This document shows positions 27,028 to 41,283 of a DNA stretch of 64,000 nt, piece after piece; positions within the stretch are counted from its first letter, which is position 1; every line of letters begins with the position of its first letter. The stretch is taken from the NCBI GenBank assembly GCA_945869195.1, contig CAMBNV010000003.1, positions 186,001 through 250,000 of the forward strand, written 5' to 3'. Made by a program: the position numbers and the translations under genes. Below the pieces are notes generated by a model. It searched no databases. It was not told the origin of the DNA and worked only from the letters and a program-made list of their open reading frames with translations. The DNA comes from Gemmatimonas phototrophica (GTDB lineage Bacteria > Gemmatimonadota > Gemmatimonadetes > Gemmatimonadales > Gemmatimonadaceae).

Positions 27028-27588
27028 CTACTCGAGCTCGCCGAGCGCATCTTCGTACCCGACGCCCTCGGCGAGGCGCTGATACACGTGCCCGAGTATC
27101 TCCGGGCTACCGACGATGAATCGGCACCGCGCGGCACCGCTGGAGCGGCACTCGACCTCTTGGCACCAGAGTTGACCGTCGGAGATGTGGCCGAAGAAAT
27201 CGGCGAGCAGTCCCGCTGAGTAGTAGCAGGATGGGTAGGGCATCGCCGCGTCGGGATCGGACTCGGACCAGTTCGCAGCGTCGAGTGCGACGACTGCGTC
27301 GCCGAGCGAGGTGATGCTCACCGCCCCCCATCCAGCTTGTGCGAAGAAGTGCGCCGCCGACTCTTGAAAGAGGCTGATCGGGAGCTGCTCCGGCGCGGCG
27401 AGGCCATTCTCCGCGCACCACGCACGGAACGCCTGGAACAGTGACGCACCGCCGGCGCCCCCCGCTTCCTGTAGCATGCTCGCGAAACCGACGCCGAGGT
27501 CGCGTACGAGCGCGGCGCGGAGCGCCCGTAGCGATGCGTGCGGCACGGCGGAGAGGGTGCCGGGGCTTATGGTGCGAGCAGTCAGCAT
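27028..27588 (-). CDS. V4R-domain protein
   Basis: About 186 residues from ATG 27586-27588. The C-terminal ~60 residues match the V4R (4-vinyl-reductase) domain: YSAGLLADFFGHISDGQLWCQ, then EVECRSSGAARCRFIVGS with the three conserved Cys that can bind metal. V4R domains sense small hydrophobic ligands or haem-like compounds, often as regulatory or assembly modules. It is 16 bases downstream of ligA on the same strand. Function unknown. Confidence 0.8.
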   Translation of the reverse strand: MLTARTISPGTLSAVPHASLRALRAALVRDLGVGFASMLQEAGGAGGASLFQAFRAWCAENGLAAPEQLPISLFQESAAHFFAQAGWGAVSITSLGDAVVALDAANWSESDPDAAMPYPSCYYSAGLLADFFGHISDGQLWCQEVECRSSGAARCRFIVGSPEILGHVYQRLAEGVGYEDALGELE

Positions 27589-27604
27589 ATCAGGAAAGAA
27601 ACGC

Positions 27605-31185
<3,581 letters not shown>

Positions 31186-31191
31186 GTCCCT

Positions 31192-31422
31192 ATGAACATC
31201 GAGCAGCTGGGCGCCCTTGGGGCGCAGGGAGTCGCTGCGGGCACACTGCTCGCGTGGGCTGGCCTCGTCTACATCACGCGGCCAGTGTCGACGGGCGGGA
31301 TGAACGCCTCATCGCACCTCTGTCTTGCGGCGGCGGCACTTATGCCGTTCGCGCTGATGGCGGCTGCGCACGTCTGGCTCGCGCTCCAGCTCCGCCATGG
31401 CGCGGACTCGATTCGCGGCTGA
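31192..31422 (+). CDS. Small two-segment membrane protein
   Basis: This 76-residue protein starts six bases after the phosphorylase stop. It has two hydrophobic segments (GVAAGTLLAWAGLVYIT and HLCLAAAALMPFALMAAAHVW) separated by a Gly/Ser/Asn loop with a short basic tail. No family is recognised. The spacing suggests co-transcription with the phosphorylase, and the hairpin at 31451-31494 ends the unit. Confidence 0.7.
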   Translation: MNIEQLGALGAQGVAAGTLLAWAGLVYITRPVSTGGMNASSHLCLAAAALMPFALMAAAHVWLALQLRHGADSIRG

Positions 31423-31450
31423 CCCCGGAGCGACGCCACCGCAGTGAGAT

Positions 31451-31494
31451 GAGCGACGAAGGGCCGGAGCAACTGCTCTGGCCCTTCGTCGCTC
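31451..31494. terminator. Long hairpin between convergent genes
   Basis: GAGCGACGAAGGGCC (31451-31465) pairs perfectly with 31480-31494, and the inner GGAGCA/TGCTCT adds six more pairs (one G-T) around a two-base loop. There is no T run, so it acts on hairpin strength alone or as a Rho/pausing site. It separates the plus-strand phosphorylase unit from gyrB. Confidence 0.75.
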
Positions 31495-31513
31495 GCCATG
31501 GTCCGCGATGCGC

Positions 31514-33601
<2,088 letters not shown>

Positions 33602-33605
33602 TCAG

Positions 33606-33932
33606 CTAGCGGAGCAGTTCCCAGCGGATCCTCTTCACCGGCGTCTGAGATCCCGCTGCCGCCAGCTGCGCGATGAGCTGACGCTCCATCATCGACAGCT
33701 CCGTCATCCAGCCATGCGTCTTCACGCGCACGACCAACGTTCCGTCTGCGGTCATCAGGCGGGGTTCGGTCACACCGGCGATCTGCGTGCCGACGGCGGC
33801 CGCCCACGCCGACAGCACACCGGCGCGCGCGACGTCGGCGTCGAGTCCGGTCGCTTTGAGGAGGTCGGCCAGTGCGTCACCGATCGGCCGCGGCCGGTGC
33901 TCGCCCTGCCAGTCATACAGGCGCTTCCTCAC
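33606..33932 (-). CDS. DciA/DUF721-like protein
   Basis: About 108 residues from GTG 33932. The core (DALADLLKATGLDADVARAGVLSAW then WAAAVGTQIAGVTEPRL and TLVVRVKTHGWMTELSMM) is the DUF721 domain. DciA, its best-known member, loads the replicative helicase in bacteria lacking DnaC/DnaI. Its start overlaps the recF stop (GTGA, 33929-33932). Position between recF and gyrB is typical for this family. Confidence 0.85.
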   Translation of the reverse strand: MRKRLYDWQGEHRPRPIGDALADLLKATGLDADVARAGVLSAWAAAVGTQIAGVTEPRLMTADGTLVVRVKTHGWMTELSMMERQLIAQLAAAGSQTPVKRIRWELLR

Positions 33933-35113
33933 GACGGCGCTCCATCCGCCAACACAAACGCCCCATCGCGAACGTGCCACCGTGCGAGCCGCGTGTACTG
34001 CGCCGGAATCTCGTCTTCGCGCGGCACACAGAGCACGCACTGGCCGGTCCCTACCTCGTCCAGGAGCGCGAGGATCCGGCCCGTGCGCCGCCGGTCGAGC
34101 TCAGCGAACGGATCGTCGAGGAGGAGGAGCGGAGTCACGCCGTTCGCGTCGCGGTGGGTGGCCGCCTCGAGCAACCGCAGGACGATGGCCGCCGTGCGCT
34201 GCTGCCCCGCCGAGCCCACGCCACGCAACTCGTGGTCGTCGAGCTCGAGCGCCAGGTCGTCGCGATGCGGACCGCTCTGAGTGAGACCGCGGCGCACATC
34301 GTGATCTCGCTGGCGCTCGAGCTGCTCACGCAGGGCGGAGCGCACATCGCGCGTCTCGGCGAGCGCACTCGCGTACCGAAGCGTCGGGATCCCACGCTCA
34401 CCGATGGTCATGCAGTCCCGCGCGAACGCCGGACCGCGCGCGGTGACCCACTCCCGGCGCTGCGTGACCATCACGGCACCATGCTCGGCGAGCGCCGGCT
34501 CCCAGACGGCGACCGCGGCAAGCGCCGCCGCCTGATCGCGTCGCGTCGCTCGGCTGGCCTCGCGCAGTGCCGCGTTGCGACGGGCAAGGGCCGCGCGATA
34601 GTGCCGCAGCGCGTTGAGGTACGTGCGCGAGGTGAGTGCCAGCGTGATGTCGAGATATCGCCGCCGCTCAGCCGGCGCGCCAGCCACGAGGTCTACGTCG
34701 CGCGGAGAGAAGGAGACGGAGGGGAGGGTATCGAGTGCGTCGGTCAGTTTCTCAGGCTCGCCGCCGTCGAGTGTGATTTTCTTTCGTCCCTGCTTGTCGA
34801 CGGCTGCGGTCGCGCGATTGGCCGTGACGCCGCTCAGCTCCGCCGACACATGAAAGGCAGGCGCCCCGTGGCGGATGAGATCACGGTCGCGGGCACCGCG
34901 CTGCGAGCGCATGAGGCGCAGATATGCGATCGACTCGACGAGATTTGACTTGCCGTGCCCGTTCTCGCCGACCACCACGATGCCATCGGCGGCGACGCGG
35001 AGCTCCGCGTGCTCAATGTTGCGGAAGTTCCGGACCGTGAGCGCGTCGAGCCGAGCCGCCACGAGCGTGCGCTCGGGGTTGTCCGCCACGGGCGCGATCA
35101 CCGACGTCGCCAC
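33929..35113 (-). CDS. recF: DNA repair/replication protein RecF
   Basis: This 394-residue ABC-type ATPase has Walker A VVGENGHGKSN near residue 47, the signature GVGSAGQQRTAA and Walker B LLLLDDPFAELD. RecF helps RecOR load RecA at single-strand gaps. The N-terminal LTVRNFRNIEHAEL is typical. It directly follows the enoyl-CoA hydratase stop and is coupled to the DciA-like gene. Confidence 0.95.
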   Translation of the reverse strand: MATSVIAPVADNPERTLVAARLDALTVRNFRNIEHAELRVAADGIVVVGENGHGKSNLVESIAYLRLMRSQRGARDRDLIRHGAPAFHVSAELSGVTANRATAAVDKQGRKKITLDGGEPEKLTDALDTLPSVSFSPRDVDLVAGAPAERRRYLDITLALTSRTYLNALRHYRAALARRNAALREASRATRRDQAAALAAVAVWEPALAEHGAVMVTQRREWVTARGPAFARDCMTIGERGIPTLRYASALAETRDVRSALREQLERQRDHDVRRGLTQSGPHRDDLALELDDHELRGVGSAGQQRTAAIVLRLLEAATHRDANGVTPLLLLDDPFAELDRRRTGRILALLDEVGTGQCVLCVPREDEIPAQYTRLARWHVRDGAFVLADGAPS

Positions 35114-35905
<792 letters not shown>

Positions 35906-36085
35906 AGGCCTGGCGCTGGGGTCGTCTGGAGGGGAACGACTCCAATCTATACCTTTGGGTGATGGAACAGATTGTCCTGCCGGTCCTCCTGGTCGAATGG
36001 GGATACGATTACGGGGTGTTGGCGCCTCCGAATGATGCGTTCGCTCCAGTTGTCGCCGTGCTCCCACCGCCAGCCTGAGGCTTCT

Positions 36086-37570
36086 GTGCGCCATGTGCTC
36101 GCTCTTGACCAGGGCACCACCAGTTCGCGCGCGCTTGTCGTGGCCGCGGATGGCCGCGTCGTGGGGCGAGGTCAGTGCGAGTTTTCACAACATTTCCCGC
36201 AGCCCGGCTGGGTGGAACACGAACCCGAGGAGCTGTGGCAGAGCACCCTCGCGTCTGCGCGCGAGGCCATCGCGCAGGCGGGCGTGGTGCCCGATACGAT
36301 CGGCATCACGAACCAGCGCGAAACGATGCTCCTCTGGGACCGCGAGACCGGGCGGCCGCTCGACCGCGCCCTCGTCTGGCAAGATCGTCGCACGACGGCT
36401 CGGTGTCAGGCGCTCCGCACGGCGGGGCAATCTGAGGCGATCTACGCGGCGACGGGGCTCGTGCTCGATCCCTACTTCAGTGCGACCAAGCTGGAGTGGT
36501 TGCTTGAGCACAAGGCGCGCGCGTCCGGTCTGCCCATGGAGCGACTCGCGGCGGGCACCGTAGACACGTGGCTCATCTGGAAGCTGACGAACGGGGCGGT
36601 GCATGCGACGGATCCGACGAATGCGTCGCGGACGATGCTGTTCGACATCAATTCCCTCGCCTGGAGTCCGCAACTGTGTGCGCTCTTCGGTGTACCGGAT
36701 AGGATCCTTCCCGAGGTGCGCCCGTCGTCGGGTGACTTCGGTCTGAGTGCTGCCGAGCATCTGGGCGCGGCGATCCCGATCCGGGGTGTCGCCGGCGACC
36801 AACAGGCGGCGCTCTTTGGGCAGGGGTGTTGGAGGGCCGGGGAGAGCAAGAACACCTATGGCACAGGCGCGTTCCTCCTGTTGCACACCGGTCCGGCGCG
36901 ACCGGTGGGTGGTCAGGGGATCCTCACGACGATCGCCTGTGATGCCCGGGGCGGACCCGCGTACGCGCTTGAGGCGGGGATCTTCGTTGCCGGGGCGGCG
37001 GTGCAATGGCTCCGCGACGGGCTCGGCCTGCTCGGTCGTGCCCCCGAGAGCGAGGAAATGGCGCGCGCGCTGACGGGCAATGATGGCGTCTACTTCGTAC
37101 CGGCGCTCACCGGGCTCGGTGCACCGGCGTGGGAGCCCGAGGCGCGCGGGACGATGGTGGGCCTCACCCGTGGCACGACGCGCGATCATCTCGTGCGCGC
37201 GGCGCTCGAGGCGATGGCCTATGGGACGGCGGACGTCCTCGAGACGATGCGTGACGTGAGTGGGGCGCCACTGGATGTGATTCGCGTGGACGGCGGTGCG
37301 ACGACCAATGACTGGTTGATGCAGTTTCAGGCCGACGTGCTCGGCGTCCCGGTCGAGCGGCCCGCCATGATCGAGACGACGGCGATTGGTGCCGCCGGAC
37401 TCGCGGGGATCGCGGCCGGCGTCTGGCCGACCGCGGAGGCGTTCTTCGGGTCGCGGTCGTATGTGCGCTTCGAGCCCGCCGGTGCCGGCAATCCCGCGCG
37501 GCAGGGGCTCGGCGGGTGGCGGCGTGCGGTGCGGGCGGCGGTGAGCTGGGCACGGGATCGGGACGGGTGA
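36086..37570 (+). CDS. glpK: Glycerol kinase
   Basis: This 494-residue FGGY kinase starts at GTG 36086, five bases after TGAGG. The ATP-binding start LALDQGTTSSRA, the glycerol-binding VEHEPEELW and NQRETMLLW, the DPTNASRTMLFD segment and the C-terminal VDGGATTNDWLMQFQADVL are those of GlpK. It makes glycerol-3-phosphate. It is divergent from the enoyl-CoA hydratase gene (180-bp intergenic) and lies 38 bases before ccmE without an obvious functional link. Confidence 0.96.
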   Translation: MRHVLALDQGTTSSRALVVAADGRVVGRGQCEFSQHFPQPGWVEHEPEELWQSTLASAREAIAQAGVVPDTIGITNQRETMLLWDRETGRPLDRALVWQDRRTTARCQALRTAGQSEAIYAATGLVLDPYFSATKLEWLLEHKARASGLPMERLAAGTVDTWLIWKLTNGAVHATDPTNASRTMLFDINSLAWSPQLCALFGVPDRILPEVRPSSGDFGLSAAEHLGAAIPIRGVAGDQQAALFGQGCWRAGESKNTYGTGAFLLLHTGPARPVGGQGILTTIACDARGGPAYALEAGIFVAGAAVQWLRDGLGLLGRAPESEEMARALTGNDGVYFVPALTGLGAPAWEPEARGTMVGLTRGTTRDHLVRAALEAMAYGTADVLETMRDVSGAPLDVIRVDGGATTNDWLMQFQADVLGVPVERPAMIETTAIGAAGLAGIAAGVWPTAEAFFGSRSYVRFEPAGAGNPARQGLGGWRRAVRAAVSWARDRDG

Positions 37571-37608
37571 ATCCCGCTATATTCAGGTATTCCGTCTCAG
37601 GAGTCCTC

Positions 37609-38076
37609 ATGCAGCCACGAATTAAGTTCCTTCTCGGTGGTGCCGTCGTCCTCGGCGCCGCTGGTGTCCTCATGGCCGGGTCGATCAAGAACACGGCAGT
37701 CTATTTCCTCACGCCTGCGGAGCTGCAGGCGAAGGTCGTCGCCGACCCCACGATTCGCGAGACCGGCGTCAAGGTCGGCGCCCGCGTCGTGCCCGGCTCG
37801 GTCGAGCGCGACTCCAGCGGCAAGCGCGTCGTCTTCGATATGACTGATGGCGAGGCGACGTACAAGGTCGACTACCGCGGTCTGATCCCCGACACCTTCA
37901 GTGATTCGGTCGACGTCGTCGTTGAGGGGCGTCTCGGTGCTGACGGCGTCTTTCAGGCGACGACCCTGCTCGCCAAGTGCGCGTCGCGCTACGAGGCCGC
38001 ACCAGAGGGCTACAAGCCGGCGACGCGCGCGTCGTACAAGGCGGCCGCCCCCACGACGACACAACGGCTCAATTAA
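37609..38076 (+). CDS. ccmE: Cytochrome c maturation protein CcmE, Cys-type haem chaperone
   Basis: This 155-residue protein has an N-terminal anchor (FLLGGAVVLGAAGVLMAG) and an OB-fold periplasmic domain. CcmE binds haem covalently before handing it to CcmF. In the E. coli type the haem residue is His in HxxxY; here the aligned residue is C124 in AKCASRY (Y128), the CxxxY form known from some archaea and sulfate reducers. ATG 37609 follows a CAGGAG ribosome-binding site. ccmF follows four bases later. Confidence 0.9.
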   Translation: MQPRIKFLLGGAVVLGAAGVLMAGSIKNTAVYFLTPAELQAKVVADPTIRETGVKVGARVVPGSVERDSSGKRVVFDMTDGEATYKVDYRGLIPDTFSDSVDVVVEGRLGADGVFQATTLLAKCASRYEAAPEGYKPATRASYKAAAPTTTQRLN

Positions 38077-38079
38077 TCG

Positions 38080-40101
38080 ATGGTCCTCGTCGGCGAGCTG
38101 TCCCTGTGGATTGCGCTGCTCATGTGCGCCTGGTCCGTAACCCTTTCGTTCGCCGGCGGTGCGATGCGCCGCGCGGACCTTATCGCCTCCGGTGAACGTG
38201 GCCTCTACGCTGGCTTCGGTTTCATCGTCCTCGCTTCGGCCGGTCTCTGGACCGCCCTGATCACGAGCGACTTCTCGCTCCGGTACGTGGCCGCGTTCAC
38301 GAGCGCCAACCTTCCGGTCGTCTACAAGTTCTCAGCGTTCTGGGGCGGTCAGGCCGGCTCGATGCTTTTCTGGTGCCTCATCCTCGCCGGCTATGCGGCA
38401 CTCGCCACCTGGGCCAACCGGCGCAGCGTCCGTGAGCTCATGCCGTGGGTGACGGGCACCAACGCGCTCGTCCTGCTCTTCTTTGTCGCGACGACTGCGC
38501 TCGCGAGCAACCCGTTCGAGCATCTCGAGTGGGTCCCCGCCGACGGCCGCGGACTCAATCCGCAGTTGCAGAATCCGGCGATGGCGATCCATCCACCGAT
38601 GCTCTATCTCGGCTACGTCGCGACGGCGGTCCCATTCGCCTTCGCGATCGCGGCGCTCGTCACCCGCCGCCTCGACGCCGAGTGGCTCGGTGCGGTGCGG
38701 CGTTGGGCGCTCGTGAGCTGGGTGTTCCTGACGGTCGGCATCGTGCTCGGCATGTGGTGGGCGTACGTGGAACTCGGCTGGGGCGGCTACTGGATGTGGG
38801 ACCCGGTCGAGAATGCGTCGCTCTTGCCCTGGCTCACGGGGACGGCGTTCCTGCATTCGATCATGATCCAGGAGAAGCGCGGGATGCTCCGGAAGTGGAA
38901 CGTCACGCTCGTCGTGACGACCTTCATGCTCAGCGTGCTCGGGACCTTCATCACACGCTCGGGAGTGATCCAGTCGGTGCACTCGTTCGCCCAGAGCTCC
39001 GTGGGCAACTGGTTCGCCGCGTTCATGATCTTCGTGATCGTCGCCACCGTCTGGCTCGTCGCCGTGAGGCTCCGCGACCTCGAGCCACACGCCCAGCTCG
39101 AGGCGATGATCAGCCGCGAGGCCGCCTTCCTTTACAACAATCTCGTCCTAGTTGGGATCGCGTTCAGTGTGCTCTGGGGCACCCTCTTCCCAATCATCAG
39201 CGAGGCGGTACGCGGGTCGAAAATCACGGTCGGCGAGTCGTTCTTCAACGCCGTGAACGTGCCGCTCGGCCTGTTGTTGCTCGCGCTCACCGGCATCGGA
39301 CCGCTGATCGCGTGGCGCAAGTCGAGTGTGCAGAACATCCAGCGGCAGTTCGTGGGGCCGGCGGGATTCGGTCTGATCACCGGCGCCACACTCTTCGTGC
39401 TGGGCATCCGCGAACTCTACCCGCTCATGACGTGGACGCTCTCGGCATTCGTCGCCGGCACGATTATTCAGGAGTTCTGGAAGGGTGTCGGCGCGCGGCG
39501 GCAGATGTACAGCGAGAACGCGGTGATCGCGCTCGGCCGCCTCGTGGCGCGCAACCGTCGGCGATACGGGGGCTACGTCGTGCACGCCGGCATCGTGATG
39601 CTCTTCGCTGCCTTCGCGGGTATGGCGTTCAAGCTTGAATACGACATCACGCTCGCGGATGGTGAGTCGTACACCGCGAAGGATCCGTACGGTCGCGAGT
39701 GGACGTTCACCAACGAAGGGCTCTCGGAGTTCAAGGCGCTCAATCGTGAAGTCGTTGCGATCGCGTTGCGGCCGACGGTCGACGGCAAGCGGCTCCCGCT
39801 GATCACCAGCGAGAAGCGCCAGCATTTCGACTCGCGCGGCAATCCGACGTTCCAGCCGTCCACCGAGGTCGGGGTCCTTGTGCGCAACGACATGGACGTC
39901 TATCTCGTCTTGGCCGGCGTGGTACAGAATAAGGCCGAGATTCGAGTGAACTTTAATCCGCTTGTGGTCTGGGTCTGGCGAGGCGGCCTCCTGATGGCAC
40001 TCGGAGGGCTCATCGTGATGTGGCCGCAGTCGGAGAAGCGCCGTCGGCAGGGCGGGTACGTGACCGAACTCGCGCCGGCGGCCAAGATGGCGACGGGATG
40101 A
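38080..40101 (+). CDS. ccmF: Haem lyase CcmF
   Basis: This 673-residue, about 15-segment membrane protein carries the haem-handling WWD motif WGGYWMWDPVENASLLPWL near residue 230 and conserved His in IHPPMLYLGY and TRSGVIQSVHSFA. CcmF ligates haem from CcmE to apocytochrome c in the periplasm. Length fits full CcmF, not split forms. It overlaps the following CcmH gene by four bases. Confidence 0.95.
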   Translation: MVLVGELSLWIALLMCAWSVTLSFAGGAMRRADLIASGERGLYAGFGFIVLASAGLWTALITSDFSLRYVAAFTSANLPVVYKFSAFWGGQAGSMLFWCLILAGYAALATWANRRSVRELMPWVTGTNALVLLFFVATTALASNPFEHLEWVPADGRGLNPQLQNPAMAIHPPMLYLGYVATAVPFAFAIAALVTRRLDAEWLGAVRRWALVSWVFLTVGIVLGMWWAYVELGWGGYWMWDPVENASLLPWLTGTAFLHSIMIQEKRGMLRKWNVTLVVTTFMLSVLGTFITRSGVIQSVHSFAQSSVGNWFAAFMIFVIVATVWLVAVRLRDLEPHAQLEAMISREAAFLYNNLVLVGIAFSVLWGTLFPIISEAVRGSKITVGESFFNAVNVPLGLLLLALTGIGPLIAWRKSSVQNIQRQFVGPAGFGLITGATLFVLGIRELYPLMTWTLSAFVAGTIIQEFWKGVGARRQMYSENAVIALGRLVARNRRRYGGYVVHAGIVMLFAAFAGMAFKLEYDITLADGESYTAKDPYGREWTFTNEGLSEFKALNREVVAIALRPTVDGKRLPLITSEKRQHFDSRGNPTFQPSTEVGVLVRNDMDVYLVLAGVVQNKAEIRVNFNPLVVWVWRGGLLMALGGLIVMWPQSEKRRRQGGYVTELAPAAKMATG

Positions 40102-40715
40102 GCGAGTTCGACCGTCGCGCGTTCCTCGTTGCGTCGGTGGGCCTCGGCGCGGCGGCGGTCGCGCATGCCGTGACTACGGGCGCGCTGGGCGCTCAGCAGC
40201 CGGCGGCCAACTTCGCACCGATGGAGCAGGGTGCGTATCGCTCGACGATGCGCCCCGATAAGCCGGGAGCGACGCCTAAGCTATCGGTCGACGAACGCGA
40301 TGCGTTGGAGCACCGGATTAAGTGCCAGTGCGGTTGTATCCTCGACATTTACACCTGCCGCACGACCGACTTTAGCTGCCAGGTGTCACCGGCCATGCAC
40401 CGCGACGTGCTGCGCCTCGTCGCCGGCGGCTACGATGCGCCGGAGATCCTTGACGCCTTCGTACAGACCTACGGCGAGGTGGCGCTCACGGAGCCCAAGA
40501 AGGAGGGGTTCAACTGGGCCGGTTACTTCGTGCCCAGCATCGCGATCGCCACCGGGGGCGTGGTGATTACGCTGCTCCTGCGGAAGTGGGGTGCCGCGGC
40601 GCGCTCGGCGGCCGAGGCCCGTGCCGCAGCGTCCCCGGTGGGCGGCGAGAACGAACCCGGCCTGAGCACCGCTGACCTCGCCCGACTCGAGCGCGCCATG
40701 CGCGAGGACGCCTGA
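40098..40715 (+). CDS. CcmH-type apocytochrome c thiol oxidoreductase
   Basis: This 205-residue protein begins with a Tat-like signal (DRRAFLVASVGLGAAA) and has a membrane segment near residue 150 (YFVPSIAIATGGVVITLLL). Its Cys cluster KCQCGC (C76, C78, C80) plus C87 and C94 replaces the usual LRCxxC pair of CcmH. The following YGEVALTEPKKEGFN matches the CcmH helix bundle. It should keep apocytochrome Cys reduced. The five-Cys arrangement is unusual. It is coupled to ccmF upstream (ATGA). Confidence 0.82.
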   Translation: MSEFDRRAFLVASVGLGAAAVAHAVTTGALGAQQPAANFAPMEQGAYRSTMRPDKPGATPKLSVDERDALEHRIKCQCGCILDIYTCRTTDFSCQVSPAMHRDVLRLVAGGYDAPEILDAFVQTYGEVALTEPKKEGFNWAGYFVPSIAIATGGVVITLLLRKWGAAARSAAEARAAASPVGGENEPGLSTADLARLERAMREDA

Positions 40716-41236
40716 TGCTTGCCCTGATCGTCGGTAGCACGCTCGCCGTGCTCGGTCTGCTGTTCGTGTTGCAACCGTTGCTGGGAGGCGCGGGGTACAC
40801 CGGCCGGTCTTTCCCGGCGCCCCCTTCCGAGGAAGCGAGCGCGATCGAGGCGTTACGCGAGATCGAGTTCGACCTCGCGACGGGAAAGCTCTCTGTTGAG
40901 GACTACGCGTCCCTGCGTGCGGCCTATGCCCCGATGGCGCTCGCCGAGCTCGAAGCGCGCGATCTCGGCGTGCGCGTGACAGAAGCCTCAGATGTCGCGG
41001 CGCGCGAGATTGGCATCGATGCGTGGACTACGGGGGATGTGGCAGAGCAGATGATCGCGCGGATGAAGGCGCGTCAGCTCGCCTGTTCCGAGTGCGGTCC
41101 GCGCCCTGAGAGCGATGCGATTTTCTGTTCCGACTGCGGGCGATACCTTTCCCCCGGGTGCCTGCGTTGTGGGGCGATAATAGACGACCCGCACGCCCGT
41201 TATTGCGGGGAGTGCGGGTCGGCTCTCGCGGCGTAA
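40715..41236 (+). CDS. CcmI-like membrane protein fused to zinc ribbons
   Basis: This 173-residue protein starts by a one-base overlap (TGATG) with the CcmH gene. An N-terminal membrane segment (LIVGSTLAVLGLLFVLQPLL) and EALREIEFDLATGKLSVEDYASLR form the CcmI-type anchor and amphipathic helix. The C terminus has two zinc-ribbon knuckles (CSECGPRPESDAIFCSDCGR and CLRCGAII followed by YCGECG). The TPR half of CcmI is absent. A role in presenting apocytochromes is inference from position. Confidence 0.75.
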   Translation: MLALIVGSTLAVLGLLFVLQPLLGGAGYTGRSFPAPPSEEASAIEALREIEFDLATGKLSVEDYASLRAAYAPMALAELEARDLGVRVTEASDVAAREIGIDAWTTGDVAEQMIARMKARQLACSECGPRPESDAIFCSDCGRYLSPGCLRCGAIIDDPHARYCGECGSALAA

Positions 41237-41244
41237 TCCGCGGA

Positions 41245-41282
41245 GCGGCGTGACGCGCCGCGAGCGCGGCGCGTCACGCCGC
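41245..41282. terminator. Perfect 17-bp hairpin between convergent genes
   Basis: Bases 41245-41261 are perfectly complementary to 41266-41282 around a GAGC loop, the strongest palindrome in the window. There is no T run. It lies between the converging ends of the Ccm cluster and the M20D gene, so it probably works as a two-way terminator or transcript stabiliser. Confidence 0.75.
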
Positions 41283-41283
41283 C

